Shown: positions 37,931 through 47,960, numbered from the stretch's first letter. The stretch is DNA of 49,918 nt from an uncultured Porphyromonadaceae bacterium (GCA_900542765.1 UQOX01000020.1:1-49918), one strand, 5' to 3'. The notes: generated from the sequence alone by a model not told the origin. Made by a program: numbers and translations.

Positions 37931-38470
37931 TTATTTTATGCGGTCGGCGCAGAATTTCTTGCGCCCGCATTTCTGACAGTAAGCCCCACGCCATACAGCG
38001 TCGAACTGTTCAATGGCTTGTGATACCAAAACCGGGTCGGTCGTTAAAATCCCGGCCTCGAAATTGCGTCGTGCGTCGCTCTTCATGCCGATGCCGGCCC
38101 CGGTCATGTTGGCCGAACCGATGTAGGCGGTCTCGAAGTCGAATACGATGATTTTGAAATGTACGCGTGGACAGAGTGCGCGTTCCATGCCGTGAATCAA
38201 TGATGGATAACGGTCGAAATCGTCTTGGAAAGCCGGTCCGGGTTCCTTGGCGTGGAGCAGTCGTATTTCGACATTCCTTTTTACCAGTTTGTCGAGAATA
38301 CCCAACAGTGGAATTGCGTTAGCACCCGATTTCACATACACATCTTTCAGGTCGGCCGTACCTATCCATAGGGAACGGTCGACAGTGGCAAAGCGGGCAA
38401 TCACTTCGTCATAGTGATGTTCATTGTCGATATATCGGGTAAATGGCGAGGTTGGAGGCATGGCGTTCAT
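37931..38470 (-). CDS. Small phospholipase D-like protein
   Basis: A 179-residue protein with a single PLD active-site motif: His104-x-Lys106 (RVHFKIIVF) followed by GSANMTGAG. One HKD copy implies function as a dimer, as in the Nuc/PLDc_2 group. The C-terminus adds CQKCGRKKFC (Cys165, 168 and 174), a short cysteine cluster that could bind zinc. There is no signal peptide. Likely substrates are nucleic acid or phosphodiester, but none is shown. The ATG at 38470 is the first; a second one 9 bases later is possible. Confidence 0.78.
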   Translation of the reverse strand: MNAMPPTSPFTRYIDNEHHYDEVIARFATVDRSLWIGTADLKDVYVKSGANAIPLLGILDKLVKRNVEIRLLHAKEPGPAFQDDFDRYPSLIHGMERALCPRVHFKIIVFDFETAYIGSANMTGAGIGMKSDARRNFEAGILTTDPVLVSQAIEQFDAVWRGAYCQKCGRKKFCADRIK

Positions 38471-38628
38471 TATATTGTATAAGGGCTTTCCTCAATAAAC
38501 GCCGGCGGAGGCAGATTATTTTGTGTTTCCTTGTTTTGAGGATAATTGAGCCGTTTACAAAATTGAGCGGAGAAATGTCGATGCGGGGAGATTTGAGACA
38601 ATGACGATGAAAATTGCTATAAACAAAA

Positions 38629-38653
38629 CAACCCAGCCAAGGTGGCTGGGTTG
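38629..38653 (-). terminator. Terminator of tRNA-Ser
   Basis: On the minus strand an 11-bp perfect stem with a 3-base loop runs into TTTTGTTT. It starts one base after the encoded CCA, so termination is immediately behind the tRNA. Confidence 0.85.
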
Positions 38654-38654
38654 C

Positions 38655-38744
38655 TGGCGGAAAGACAGGGATTCGAACCCTGGGTACCCGTAAGGGTACA
38701 ACGGTTTTCGAGACCGTCCCGATCGACCACTCCGGCATCTTTCC
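38655..38744 (-). tRNA. tRNA-Ser (anticodon CGA), CCA encoded
   Basis: A long-variable-arm tRNA: acceptor GGAAAGA/TCTTTCC, anticodon stem ACGGT/ACCGT with loop CTCGAAA, variable arm built on GTACCC/GGGTAC, T arm GGGTTCGAATCCC, discriminator G and an encoded CCA at 38657-38655. Confidence 0.95.
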
Positions 38745-38768
38745 ATAGGTCGTTCTTGAAATCGGGGA

Positions 38769-38799
38769 CAAAAGTATAAACTATTTTTCAATTCTCCAA
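38769..38799 (-). promoter_or_regulatory. Promoter of tRNA-Ser
   Basis: On the minus strand TTG (38797-38799), a 20-base spacer and TACTTTTG (38769-38776) fit the consensus, about 25 bases before the tRNA. Confidence 0.65.
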
Positions 38800-38974
38800 T
38801 CGAGAACCGAAAAATATTTTGTTCATACCCGATTTTTTCGACGTGTCATGCAACCGTGTCGTTCACGGGCACCGGGCTATGCTGTTGCAATTCTTGACAA
38901 TGGCTTGGTAAATGTGAAAGAACTTTCATACTCGCCGTTGTCATGTCAGGAGCCATATCCGATTGTGACCGGGG

Positions 38975-39445
38975 CTATTTCCACCCTTTGTAGGGATTTT
39001 GCGACAGGTAGGAGTTGTAATAGCGCATGTCGCCGGTCACTTCTTCGCCCAACCAAGCGGGGCGGGCAAAGGGCTCGTTTTCGTCGGCAAGTTCTATCTC
39101 GGCCACGACGAGGCCCTCGTTCTCGCCGAGAAACTCGTCGACCTCCCACACCTTGCCGTCGGGGCCGGTGCAGCGGTAGCGTATCTTCTCGATGAGGGGC
39201 TTTACACACAGCGTGTCGAGCATCGAGGCGGCATCGGCAAGCGGTATCTCATATTCGTATTCGGCCCGGCTGCACCCCGTGGTGCGCCCCTTTATGGTGA
39301 TGTAGCCCTTCTCGCCGGCGATGCGTATGCGCACGGTGCGCTCTTTGTCGGTACACAGGTAGCCCTGCTTATAGAGGCAGGAGGTGCTGCCGCTCTTGTA
39401 GAGGTCGTCGACGACCCGGAATTTCCGTTCGATTTCCCGATTCAT
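38975..39445 (-). CDS. CYTH-domain protein
   Basis: A 156-residue CYTH (triphosphate tunnel) protein beginning MNREIERKFRV, the EIERKF signature. Alternating basic and acidic strands (RTVRIRIAGEKGYITIKGR; EYEYEIPL; EVDEFLGENEGLVVAEIEL) supply the tunnel residues that bind triphosphate and metal. Bacterial short CYTH proteins are inorganic triphosphatases or adenylate cyclase-like; triphosphatase is more likely. It is monocistronic. Confidence 0.92.
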   Translation of the reverse strand: MNREIERKFRVVDDLYKSGSTSCLYKQGYLCTDKERTVRIRIAGEKGYITIKGRTTGCSRAEYEYEIPLADAASMLDTLCVKPLIEKIRYRCTGPDGKVWEVDEFLGENEGLVVAEIELADENEPFARPAWLGEEVTGDMRYYNSYLSQNPYKGWK

Positions 39446-39556
39446 GTTGCAATCTGTTTGTGCGTTTGGTCGGTAAAGATAAATAAAATACCCGATTTTG
39501 TGTTAAGGAATAGGGGAATGACGATTTCGGTATAGGAGAGAGCCGATATTTTTTCA

Positions 39557-39564
39557 TACCTTTG
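39557..39564 (+). promoter_or_regulatory. -7 box of the DUF5686 gene
   Basis: TACCTTTG lies 25 bases before the ATG at 39589. No good TTG is found at -33. Confidence 0.4.
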
Positions 39565-39588
39565 CACACTGAGAAAATGTATCTATAA

Positions 39589-42162
39589 ATGCGTAAATAT
39601 ATTACGGGCATCTTTATACTGCTCCTGTTAATACTTCTGCCTTCCAAAGCCGACGCGCAGACGACAACCATCACGGGTATCGTCACCGACTCCATTACCG
39701 AGGCCCCTCTTTCTTATATATCGGTATTTCTAGGGGGTACGACGTCGGGCGTGATGACCGACGAGAACGGACGTTACACGATACGCACCTCGCGCACCGA
39801 TTTTTCCGAGGTGGGAGCCACCTCGCTGGGTTACCGCGAGAAACGAATCCCCATCAAACCCGGTGGAACGCATGTGGTAAACATCGCTTTGCGGCCGTCG
39901 GACTATATCCTCAAAGATGTCAATATCAGTCCCAAGAAAGAGAAGTACAGCCGCAAGAACAATCCCGCCGTCGAATTTGTGAAAAAGCTCATCGACAGGA
40001 GAGACTTGAATAATCCCGAAAACCATGATTTCTACTCCTATGAGCAGTATGACAAGATGACGATGGCGCTGAACGATTTTTCCGAAGAGAAAAAAGACAA
40101 ATGGATATTCAAGAATTTCCAGTTCCTCTTCGATTTTGTCGACACTTCGGAGATAACCGGCAAACCTATCCTTACCGTTTCCATTCGGGAGAAAGTCTCG
40201 AAGAGTTATTATCGCAAGAATCCCGAGCAGCGCCGTCAGAAGGTCGAGGGCGTTTACCACGAGGGCGTCGACGATATGTTCAGCCGCGAAGGTATCACGG
40301 CATTTTACAACGAGGTGTTCAAGGAGATAGACATTTTCCAGAACAACATCACGCTGATGCTCACCCGCTTTGTGAGCCCGCTTTCGACGTTGGGTCCTGC
40401 CTTCTATAAATATTATTTGGGCGACACGCTCATGCTCGACGGGGAGAAATGCCTCAAACTGCAATTTGTCCCGTTCAACTCCGAGTCGGCCGGTTTTGTG
40501 GGTACGATGTATGTGACGCTCGACTCGACCTACTTCATCAAGAAACTCGACATGGCCGTGCCCAAAGACATCAATCTCAACTTTGTCGAGGACTTGATTA
40601 TCAGTCAGACCTTTACCCGCACCGAAGACGGAACCCGCATCAAGACCAAAGACGACATGGTGGTGGAGTTCCAGATGATACCCGGGACCCCCAAACTCTA
40701 TACCCGACGGTTGGCGATGTACCGGAAGCACAGTTTCGAACGCCCGGTCGAGAAAGATGTCCTGGCACTCTTCAACCAAGAAAACCGGGTCGTCGTCGAT
40801 GAGATGGCCGAAGTCATGCCGACCTCCTTTTGGGACGACAATCGGCAGGCCGAGTTGAAAAAGAAAGAGGGCATGGTGAGCCAACTGTTGGAGAAGTTGC
40901 GCTCCAACCCCGTGTATTATTGGCTCGAAAAAATCATAAAGATACTCATCACCGGATATGTCGAAACCAATGAAGACAAGGATTTGAGCAAATTCGACTT
41001 CGGCCCCATGAACACGACCATCAGCGGTAACACCGTCGAAGGCGCCCGTCTGCGGGTCGGCGGTTTCACGACGGCCAACCTCAACAAACACTGGTTTTGG
41101 AAAGGTTATGTTGCCTATGGATTCCGGGACCAACGCTTCAAATACTCTTCGCGTGTCGAGTACTCGTTCAACGAGAAGAGCTATTCGCCGGCCGAATATC
41201 AGATTCACTCCTTGGCCCTTACCCACACTTATGACATCAACCAGTTGGGACAGCAGTATGAGTACACCAACAAAGACAATGTCTTTTTGGCCTTGAAGCG
41301 TATGAGCGATACCAAGACTTCGTACCTCCAAAAAACCGAACTTTCTTACCAGCGCGAACATGATTTCGGGCTCTCATACGGAGCCAACCTCCGCTATAAA
41401 ATCGAAGAGTCGACCCGTTGGGTGCCTTTTGTCGAAAATAATGGCAAGAGCCATAAATACTATAATTGGGCCGAGACCGAGGTGCATTTGCGTTACGCCC
41501 CCAATGAGAAATTTTATCAGACCAAGGGCATGCGTTATCCCATCAACCGCGATGCGCCCATTTTCTACCTGTCTCATACCTTCTCGCCAAAAGATTTCTT
41601 GGGAAGCCGTTATATGATAAACCGCACCGATTTCCGTTTCTCCAAAGACTTCTGGTTCTCGGCATTCGGCCATCTCGAAACCGAATTCCAGTTCAGCCAT
41701 GTGTGGAACCAGGCACCCTTTACCATGCTCATTCTGCCCAATGCCAACCTTTCTTACACCATACAGGAGGGATCATATAGCTTGATGAGCCCCATGGAGT
41801 TTGTGCTCGATTCCTATGCCTCTTGGGACATCACTTACTTTGCCAACGGAATCCTCTTCAACCGCATTCCCTGGATCAAGATGTTGCGCATCAGAGAGGT
41901 GTTGTCGTTCAAGGGTTTCTTCGGGAATCTTTCCGACAAGAACAACCCGTTGCTTACCGAGCAGAATCCCAACCTGTGGCGTTTCCCGGGCGAGAATGCC
42001 GTCTATGTCATGAATCCCCGCCGGCCCTATATGGAATTTGGTGCCGGTCTCGACAACATATTCAAGATTCTCCGCATCGAATATGTGTGGCGGCTTACCT
42101 ATCGTGAGCATCAGAATGTAGCCAAAGGCGGCGTGCGCATCGCCCTGCACTTCTCGTTCTGA
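39589..42162 (+). CDS. DUF5686 outer-membrane protein with carboxypeptidase-like regulatory domain
   Basis: An 857-residue exported protein: signal peptide ending ...SKADAQ, a carboxypeptidase-regulatory-like beta-sandwich (about 25-110, TGIVTDSITEAPLSYISVFL), a DUF5686 core, and a C-terminal half of beta-barrel strands ending ALHFSF with terminal phenylalanine. It resembles a TonB-receptor-like barrel without a plug. It is common in Bacteroidota as an outer-membrane protein of unknown role. It is alone on its transcript as far as can be seen. Confidence 0.9.
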   Translation: MRKYITGIFILLLLILLPSKADAQTTTITGIVTDSITEAPLSYISVFLGGTTSGVMTDENGRYTIRTSRTDFSEVGATSLGYREKRIPIKPGGTHVVNIALRPSDYILKDVNISPKKEKYSRKNNPAVEFVKKLIDRRDLNNPENHDFYSYEQYDKMTMALNDFSEEKKDKWIFKNFQFLFDFVDTSEITGKPILTVSIREKVSKSYYRKNPEQRRQKVEGVYHEGVDDMFSREGITAFYNEVFKEIDIFQNNITLMLTRFVSPLSTLGPAFYKYYLGDTLMLDGEKCLKLQFVPFNSESAGFVGTMYVTLDSTYFIKKLDMAVPKDINLNFVEDLIISQTFTRTEDGTRIKTKDDMVVEFQMIPGTPKLYTRRLAMYRKHSFERPVEKDVLALFNQENRVVVDEMAEVMPTSFWDDNRQAELKKKEGMVSQLLEKLRSNPVYYWLEKIIKILITGYVETNEDKDLSKFDFGPMNTTISGNTVEGARLRVGGFTTANLNKHWFWKGYVAYGFRDQRFKYSSRVEYSFNEKSYSPAEYQIHSLALTHTYDINQLGQQYEYTNKDNVFLALKRMSDTKTSYLQKTELSYQREHDFGLSYGANLRYKIEESTRWVPFVENNGKSHKYYNWAETEVHLRYAPNEKFYQTKGMRYPINRDAPIFYLSHTFSPKDFLGSRYMINRTDFRFSKDFWFSAFGHLETEFQFSHVWNQAPFTMLILPNANLSYTIQEGSYSLMSPMEFVLDSYASWDITYFANGILFNRIPWIKMLRIREVLSFKGFFGNLSDKNNPLLTEQNPNLWRFPGENAVYVMNPRRPYMEFGAGLDNIFKILRIEYVWRLTYREHQNVAKGGVRIALHFSF

Positions 42163-42289
42163 AAATCCTATTTAAAATCCTTGGACAGAGAGAGATACAT
42201 CGCATCTTGACTGTTGAGAAGTGTAAACAAATGCGAAATTGTTGATAAAAACAAGGCGCAAATGTGTTTCGAATGTGAAGCGAAAATCG

Positions 42290-42297
42290 TACCTTTG
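42290..42297 (+). promoter_or_regulatory. -7 box of the Mur-like/DUF4924/rfbD group
   Basis: TACCTTTG about 75 bases before ATG 42372 fits the -7 consensus; the -33 position shows GTTTC, not TTG. A small GC-rich stem-loop follows at about 42315-42345. Confidence 0.4.
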
Positions 42298-42371
42298 TGA
42301 GCTAATAAATCGGTGCCGGCGGGCAAGTGGGCTCATGCCCTTTGACGCATGCGTCGATAGAACATGAATTT

Positions 42372-43283
42372 ATGATAGATAATATTCATATTATTGCTTA
42401 TGGTGATGACCTTTTGTCGCGTGTGGCTTATGCCATGCAAGAGAAAGGTCTGTCTGTTTCTTGTTCGGGTTGTGCTCCCGAATTGACGGCAAAACTTCAA
42501 CAGGGCGGTGTCCTGGTCGGGCCGTTGCAGGAAGTTATTGCGACCGGTCAGAAAGTAAATTTCGTCGTCTCCTCCTTGGCCGATGTCGAAAATCATGCCG
42601 ACCCCGAAATAGAATATGCCGAGGCTTTGCATCTGCCCGTTATCCCGGTAGCCGATTTGTTCATCTCCCTTACCGAGAACAAGGCCCTTGTCGTCGAGAG
42701 CAATCCGCGTTTTCCCAATCGTATCCTTTCCATTATTTGGCATATACTGCAATCACAGAAACGTAATTGCGATTATCTGACAAAGACTTTTATGCAAGGG
42801 CTTTCGCGCAAAGTCGTATTCTCGGAGAATACCCGCATCTGTCTCCTCGACGGTGATTTGTTGCTCCATACCGAAAGCCGCAATTACAAGTCGAATATTC
42901 TGATTCTCTCTTCACTCTTGTGGAAAGAGTCTCCCCAATATCCTACCTTTGAGGCTTATCTCGATGTATGGCACAAGGCGGTCAATTCCATCGACCGCAA
43001 CGGCATACTCATATACAATCAGGCTGTTACCGTGTTTCAGGAGTGGGCCGAGAATGTGCGCGAAGACATTACGGCCATACCTTTCAAGGCACACCCTTAT
43101 CGCAAGGAGGGCGATGCCTGTTTCTTGACAGGTACAAAAACCGAAATCGCCTTGCCCTATCCCTGTGATGAAGAGTTGTTGTGCGACATCAATGCCGCCC
43201 GCCTGGTGTGCCGCCAGTTGGGAGTCGCTGACAAAACATTCTATCAAGTGATTGCTTCGGCTGATTTTTTGAAAAAAAACTGA
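42372..43283 (+). CDS. Degenerate Mur-ligase-like protein
   Basis: A 303-residue cytoplasmic protein whose first 100 residues (IHIIAYGDDLLSRVAYAMQEKG) follow the Rossmann-like N-terminal domain of MurC/Mpl. At the place where Mur ligases have the ATP loop GTHGKT (about residues 107-114) it has VVESNPRF, and no other P-loop is present, so ATP-dependent ligation is unlikely. The rest shows no known domain. The ATG at 42372 is chosen because the upstream frame is unrelated. It is followed 7 bases later by the DUF4924 gene. The relation to Mur ligases is my reading of the pattern. Confidence 0.65.
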   Translation: MIDNIHIIAYGDDLLSRVAYAMQEKGLSVSCSGCAPELTAKLQQGGVLVGPLQEVIATGQKVNFVVSSLADVENHADPEIEYAEALHLPVIPVADLFISLTENKALVVESNPRFPNRILSIIWHILQSQKRNCDYLTKTFMQGLSRKVVFSENTRICLLDGDLLLHTESRNYKSNILILSSLLWKESPQYPTFEAYLDVWHKAVNSIDRNGILIYNQAVTVFQEWAENVREDITAIPFKAHPYRKEGDACFLTGTKTEIALPYPCDEELLCDINAARLVCRQLGVADKTFYQVIASADFLKKN

Positions 43284-43290
43284 TTCTTCC

Positions 43291-43836
43291 ATGATTATTG
43301 CCCGACAGAAGAAACAAGAAAATATCGCCGAATATCTTCTATATATGTGGCAAATCGAAGATATCATACGGGCATTCCATGGCGACATCGATACGATACA
43401 GAAACAGATTATCGACGGTTATCGTGACCAGTCGCCCGAGACCCTCAAAGAGATACGCGAGTGGTATGACAACCTGTGCGAAATGATGCGTCTCGAAGGC
43501 GTCTTGGAGAAAGGACATTTGCAAATCAACAAAAATGTCTTGATTGACCTTGCCGATTTGCACCAGCGCCTGTTGAAATCGACACGAGAACCGTTCTACG
43601 GAGCCACCTTTTTCAAAACCTTGCCCTATATCGTGGAGTTGAGAGCCCGCTCGGGAAATACCGAGGCCGGAGAACTCGAAACCTGTTTCAATGCCCTTTA
43701 TGGCATTCTTCTGTTGAGGTTGCAGAAAAAGGAAATATCGCCCGAGACCGAAAAAGCCGTGCACCAAATCTCCCACTTCCTTGCTCTCCTCTCGGAAAAA
43801 TACAAGCAAGAGAAGGCCGGAGAACTCGAATTATAA
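43291..43836 (+). CDS. DUF4924 family protein
   Basis: A 181-residue, mostly alpha-helical cytoplasmic protein that starts MIIARQKKQENIAEYLLYMWQ, matching the DUF4924 family restricted to Bacteroidota. Function is unknown. Its start lies 7 bases past the Mur-like stop and its end 20 bases before rfbD, so the three genes look cotranscribed. Confidence 0.85.
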   Translation: MIIARQKKQENIAEYLLYMWQIEDIIRAFHGDIDTIQKQIIDGYRDQSPETLKEIREWYDNLCEMMRLEGVLEKGHLQINKNVLIDLADLHQRLLKSTREPFYGATFFKTLPYIVELRARSGNTEAGELETCFNALYGILLLRLQKKEISPETEKAVHQISHFLALLSEKYKQEKAGELEL

Positions 43837-43856
43837 ATCTCCAATCATTCACAACC

Positions 43857-44723
43857 ATGACTACAATTCTTGTTACCGGAGCAAACGGGCAGTTGGGCAA
43901 CGAAATGCGCAACATGGCCCGAGTCGACCAGACTCGTCGCTATATCTTTACCGATGTGCAGGAACTCGATATTACCGATTTGGCACAGGTGCAGAAATTC
44001 CTGACTGAAAATCCTGTCGATTTTGTCGTGAATTGTGCTGCTTATACAGCTGTGGATAAGGCGGAAAGAGAAATTGAGCTGTGCCGTAAAATCAATGCTT
44101 GTGCCGTAGAAAATCTTGCCAAAGCCTCGGCGGCGATAGGCGCGAAAATGATACATGTCTCGACCGATTATGTATATAGTGGCACGCATTACATGCCCTA
44201 TGTCGAGACCGATGCCGTCGCACCGACCTCGGTTTATGGCGTTACCAAGCTCGAAGGCGAGCAGTTGTTGCTGGCCTCCAATCCCGCTTCGGTGATATTG
44301 CGCACGTCGTGGTTGTATTCACCATACGGCAACAATTTCGTAAAGACCATGTTGCGATTGGGTCGGGAAAGAGAAAAACTCTCTGTCGTTTTCGACCAGG
44401 TGGGAACACCTACCTATGCGGCCGACCTGGCTGCGGCCATCGTTGCCGTGCTTGGCGCACCCGAGTTCAAGCCGGGCATCTATAATTTCTCCGATGAGGG
44501 AGTGTGCAGTTGGTATGACTTCACGGTGACGATACACCGCTTGGCCGGCATCGATACCTGCCGGGTATCACCCATCAACACGTCCGAGTATCCGACGGCT
44601 GCCACACGGCCTTTTTACAGCGTGATGAACAAGAAAAAGATAAAAGAGGCATATCAAGTGGCCATTCCTCATTGGGAAGAGAGCTTACGGAAATGCATCG
44701 ACATATTGCAGAAACAAAATTAG
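43857..44723 (+). CDS. rfbD: dTDP-4-dehydrorhamnose reductase
   Basis: The last enzyme of dTDP-L-rhamnose synthesis, reducing dTDP-4-dehydro-L-rhamnose with NAD(P)H. The 288-residue SDR-fold protein has the Rossmann motif GANGQLG at 8-14 and the catalytic Tyr127-xxx-Lys131 (YGVTK), with the SWLYSPYGNNFVKTM region typical of RmlD. The usual partners rfbA, rfbB and rfbC are not in the window. It sits between DUF4924 and prfC. Confidence 0.93.
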   Translation: MTTILVTGANGQLGNEMRNMARVDQTRRYIFTDVQELDITDLAQVQKFLTENPVDFVVNCAAYTAVDKAEREIELCRKINACAVENLAKASAAIGAKMIHVSTDYVYSGTHYMPYVETDAVAPTSVYGVTKLEGEQLLLASNPASVILRTSWLYSPYGNNFVKTMLRLGREREKLSVVFDQVGTPTYAADLAAAIVAVLGAPEFKPGIYNFSDEGVCSWYDFTVTIHRLAGIDTCRVSPINTSEYPTAATRPFYSVMNKKKIKEAYQVAIPHWEESLRKCIDILQKQN

Positions 44724-44758
44724 ATAGTACCCACACCATTAAATAATACCCACGCCTC

Positions 44759-46339
44759 GTGAGCACATTGACCGAAGAAATTCAGAAACGACGCACATTT
44801 GCCATTATCAGCCACCCCGATGCGGGTAAAACGACCCTTACCGAGAAACTTTTGCTTTTCGGTGGCGCCATACACGTCGCCGGTGCCGTGAAATCGAACA
44901 AGATAAAGAAAACGGCTACCTCGGACTGGATGGAAATCGAGAAACAAAGAGGTATCTCGGTAGCCACTTCGGTGATGGGATTTAACTATGGCGACTACAA
45001 AATCAACATTCTCGATACGCCCGGTCACCAGGATTTTGCCGAAGATACCTATCGCACCCTTACGGCCGTCGATAGTGTCATTATCGTGATAGATGTGGCA
45101 AAAGGCGTTGAGGCTCAGACGCGTAAGCTGATGGAGGTGTGCCGCATGCGCAAGACTCCGGTCATTGTCTTCGTCAACAAGCTCGACCGCGAAGGGCAGG
45201 ATCCCTTCGACCTGCTCGACGAGATAGAGTCGGAACTCAAAATCTCCGTGCGTCCCCTCAGTTGGCCCATCAACATCGGTCAACGCTTCAAGGGGGTTTA
45301 CAACATCTACGAGAAAAATCTCAACCTTTATACTCCCAGCAAGCAGGTTGTGACCGAGGCCATCGAGTTTCGCGACATCGACAGTCCCGAGCTCGAAAAG
45401 CATATCGGGGAGGCCGACGCCGCCAAGTTGCGTGCCGACCTAGAATTGATTTCCGGGGTTTATCCCGACTTCGATGTCGAACAATATCTTGCAGGTGATT
45501 TGGCTCCCGTCTTTTTCGGCTCGGCGCTCAACAATTTCGGCGTGCGGGAGTTGCTCGACTGCTTTGTCGAGATAGCTCCGTCGCCCCGTCCCGTCCAGGC
45601 GATAGAGCGTGTCGTGCGCCCCGAGGAAGAGGCTTTTTCGGGGTTTGTGTTCAAGATACACGCCAACATGGATCCCAACCATCGCAGTTGCATCGCTTTC
45701 GTGAAAGTGTGCTCGGGAGTCTTTGTCCGCAACGAAAACTACAAGCACATACGTTTGGGCAAGATGATGCGCTTTTCGAGTCCCACGGCCTTCATGGCGC
45801 AGCGCAAGTCGACCGTCGATGATGCCTATCCCGGCGATATTGTGGGATTGCCCGATACCGGGAACTTCAAAATCGGCGATACCCTCACGGCAGGAGAGGA
45901 GCTTCACTACAAGGGGCTGCCCAGCTTCTCGCCCGAGATGTTCAAGTATATCGAGAATACCGACCCGATGAAAACCAAACAGCTGAACAAGGGTCTCGAC
46001 CAGTTGATGGGAGAGGGCGTGGCTCAGATGTTTGTCAACCAGTTCAATGGCCGTAAAATCATAGGCACTGTCGGGCAGTTGCAGTTCGAGGTCATACAAT
46101 ATCGTCTTCTCCACGAGTATGGAGCCCAGTGCCGCTGGGAACCCATCAGCCTCTATAAGGCTTGCTGGATAGAAAGTGACGATGCCGAGGCTCTTGAAAA
46201 CTTCAAAAAGCGCAAATACCAGTTTATGGCCAAAGACCGCGACGACCGCGATGTGTTCCTGGCCGACTCGGGGTATGTGTTGCAGATGGCCCAGAGTGAT
46301 TTCCCGAAAATCCGGTTCCATTTCACGTCGGAGTTCTGA
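44759..46339 (+). CDS. prfC: Peptide chain release factor 3
   Basis: A GTPase that removes RF1/RF2 from the ribosome after termination. At 526 residues it has the RF3 layout: G domain with P-loop HPDAGKTT (19-26), DTPGH (86-90) and NKLD (140-143), then two beta-barrel domains. The frame has no ATG near the proper N-terminus, so GTG at 44759 is taken as the start; it gives [20 protein letters not shown], right for the family. It lies 35 bases after rfbD. Confidence 0.96.
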   Translation: MSTLTEEIQKRRTFAIISHPDAGKTTLTEKLLLFGGAIHVAGAVKSNKIKKTATSDWMEIEKQRGISVATSVMGFNYGDYKINILDTPGHQDFAEDTYRTLTAVDSVIIVIDVAKGVEAQTRKLMEVCRMRKTPVIVFVNKLDREGQDPFDLLDEIESELKISVRPLSWPINIGQRFKGVYNIYEKNLNLYTPSKQVVTEAIEFRDIDSPELEKHIGEADAAKLRADLELISGVYPDFDVEQYLAGDLAPVFFGSALNNFGVRELLDCFVEIAPSPRPVQAIERVVRPEEEAFSGFVFKIHANMDPNHRSCIAFVKVCSGVFVRNENYKHIRLGKMMRFSSPTAFMAQRKSTVDDAYPGDIVGLPDTGNFKIGDTLTAGEELHYKGLPSFSPEMFKYIENTDPMKTKQLNKGLDQLMGEGVAQMFVNQFNGRKIIGTVGQLQFEVIQYRLLHEYGAQCRWEPISLYKACWIESDDAEALENFKKRKYQFMAKDRDDRDVFLADSGYVLQMAQSDFPKIRFHFTSEF

Positions 46340-46361
46340 GGCTTGCCACCCGGAGCAAACA

Positions 46362-46393
46362 TTTGTGCATGTGCGACAATATGATTATATTTG
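46362..46393 (+). promoter_or_regulatory. Promoter of guaA
   Basis: TTTG (46362-46365), a 20-base spacer and TATATTTG (46386-46393) match the Bacteroidota consensus, about 43 bases before the ATG. Confidence 0.7.
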
Positions 46394-46436
46394 TCCAACT
46401 ATCCAATCCTTGCCGAACAAACTTATCTTAAAATAT

Positions 46437-47960
46437 ATGCAAGAAAAAATCATCATTCTCGATTTCGGCTCGCAGACGACGCAGCTCATCGGTCGTCGCG
46501 TGCGGGAGCTCGACACCTATTGCGAGATAGTGCCTTACAATAAATTCCCGCATGACGACGAGAACATCAAGGGCGTCATACTTTCGGGCAGTCCTTTCTC
46601 GGTATATGACAGTAAGGCTTTCAAGGCCGACTTGTCGCAGATACGCGGTAAATATCCCATCTTGGGTATCTGCTATGGTGCCCAGTTTTTGGCATATAGC
46701 AACGGCGGAAAAGTAGAACCCGCCCAAAGCCGTGAATACGGCCGGGCGCATCTCTCGCGTTTCTGCAAAGAAAATCCGCTTTTCAAGGGCGTGCGTGAGA
46801 ACACTCAGGTGTGGATGTCGCATGGCGATACCATCACGGCTGTCCCCGAAAACTTCAAGGCCATAGCTTCGACCGATGAGGTGGCCATTGCGGCATATCA
46901 GATAGAAGGCGAGAAGGTGTGGGGCGTGCAGTTCCACCCCGAAGTTTTCCATACCGAAGACGGTACCCGGATTTTGCGCAACTTCGTTGCCGATATTTGC
47001 GGTTGCAAGCAGGACTGGTCGCCTGCCTCGTTTATCGAGACGACCGTGGCTCACCTCAGGGAGCAACTGGGCGATGACAAAGTCGTGCTTGGTCTCTCGG
47101 GAGGTGTCGATTCGTCGGTAGCTGCCGTGCTGCTCAACAAGGCCATCGGGAAAAATCTTACCTGTATCTTTGTCGACCACGGACTGTTGCGCAAGAACGA
47201 GTTCGAGAACGTGATGCACGATTACGAACATCTCGGCCTCAACGTTATCGGAGTCAACGCCAAAGACAAATTTTACAGTGAGCTCGCCGGCGTGAAAGAG
47301 CCCGAGCGCAAACGCAAAATCATCGGCAAGGGCTTTATCGACGTCTTCGACGAAGAGGCCCGCAAGATAAAAGACGTGAAGTGGCTGGCGCAGGGAACGA
47401 TATATCCCGACGTCATCGAGTCGCTCTCCATCACTGGTACGGTCATCAAGAGCCACCACAACGTGGGCGGCCTCCCCGAGAAGATGAACCTCAAACTTTG
47501 CGAGCCGTTGCGCCTTCTCTTCAAAGACGAGGTGCGTCGCGTAGGTCGTGAGTTGGGCATGATGGAACGTCTCATCAACCGCCACCCCTTCCCGGGTCCG
47601 GGTTTGGCCGTGCGCATTTTGGGCGACATTACCCCCGAGAAGGTGCGCATACTCCAAGATGCCGACGACATATTCATTCAAGGATTGCGCGACTGGGGCC
47701 TCTACGACAAGGTATGGCAGGCCGGCACCATTCTGCTGCCCGTGCAGTCGGTCGGTGTCATGGGCGATGAGCGCACCTATGAGAATGCCGTCGCTTTGCG
47801 GGCCGTTACCTCGACCGATGCCATGACGGCCGACTGGGCACACCTGCCGTATGAGTTCCTCGGGAAAATATCGAATGAAATCATCAACAAGGTCAAGGGC
47901 GTGAACCGCGTAACCTACGACATCAGTTCAAAACCGCCTTCGACCATCGAGTGGGAATAA
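46437..47960 (+). CDS. guaA: GMP synthase (glutamine-hydrolysing)
   Basis: Converts XMP to GMP using glutamine and ATP. The 507 residues comprise the class I glutaminase (Cys79 in GICYGAQ; His167 and Glu169 in QFHPE), the ATP-pyrophosphatase with SGGVDSS at 221-227, and the C-terminal dimerisation domain ([11 protein letters not shown]). The start at 46437 follows the promoter; an upstream in-frame extension runs back into prfC and is rejected. A terminator follows closely. Confidence 0.97.
   Translation: MQEKIIILDFGSQTTQLIGRRVRELDTYCEIVPYNKFPHDDENIKGVILSGSPFSVYDSKAFKADLSQIRGKYPILGICYGAQFLAYSNGGKVEPAQSREYGRAHLSRFCKENPLFKGVRENTQVWMSHGDTITAVPENFKAIASTDEVAIAAYQIEGEKVWGVQFHPEVFHTEDGTRILRNFVADICGCKQDWSPASFIETTVAHLREQLGDDKVVLGLSGGVDSSVAAVLLNKAIGKNLTCIFVDHGLLRKNEFENVMHDYEHLGLNVIGVNAKDKFYSELAGVKEPERKRKIIGKGFIDVFDEEARKIKDVKWLAQGTIYPDVIESLSITGTVIKSHHNVGGLPEKMNLKLCEPLRLLFKDEVRRVGRELGMMERLINRHPFPGPGLAVRILGDITPEKVRILQDADDIFIQGLRDWGLYDKVWQAGTILLPVQSVGVMGDERTYENAVALRAVTSTDAMTADWAHLPYEFLGKISNEIINKVKGVNRVTYDISSKPPSTIEWE

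Noticed and set aside
38421..38771. 116-residue frame on the minus strand
   Set aside because: It reads through tRNA-Ser and its terminator, a common false gene call.
38848..39195. 115-residue arginine-rich frame on the plus strand
   Set aside because: It is antisense to the CYTH gene; its composition is that of a shadow frame.
46176..46436. Longer guaA start inside prfC
   Set aside because: It would add residues unlike any GMP synthase and cross the guaA promoter; the ATG at 46437 fits the family.
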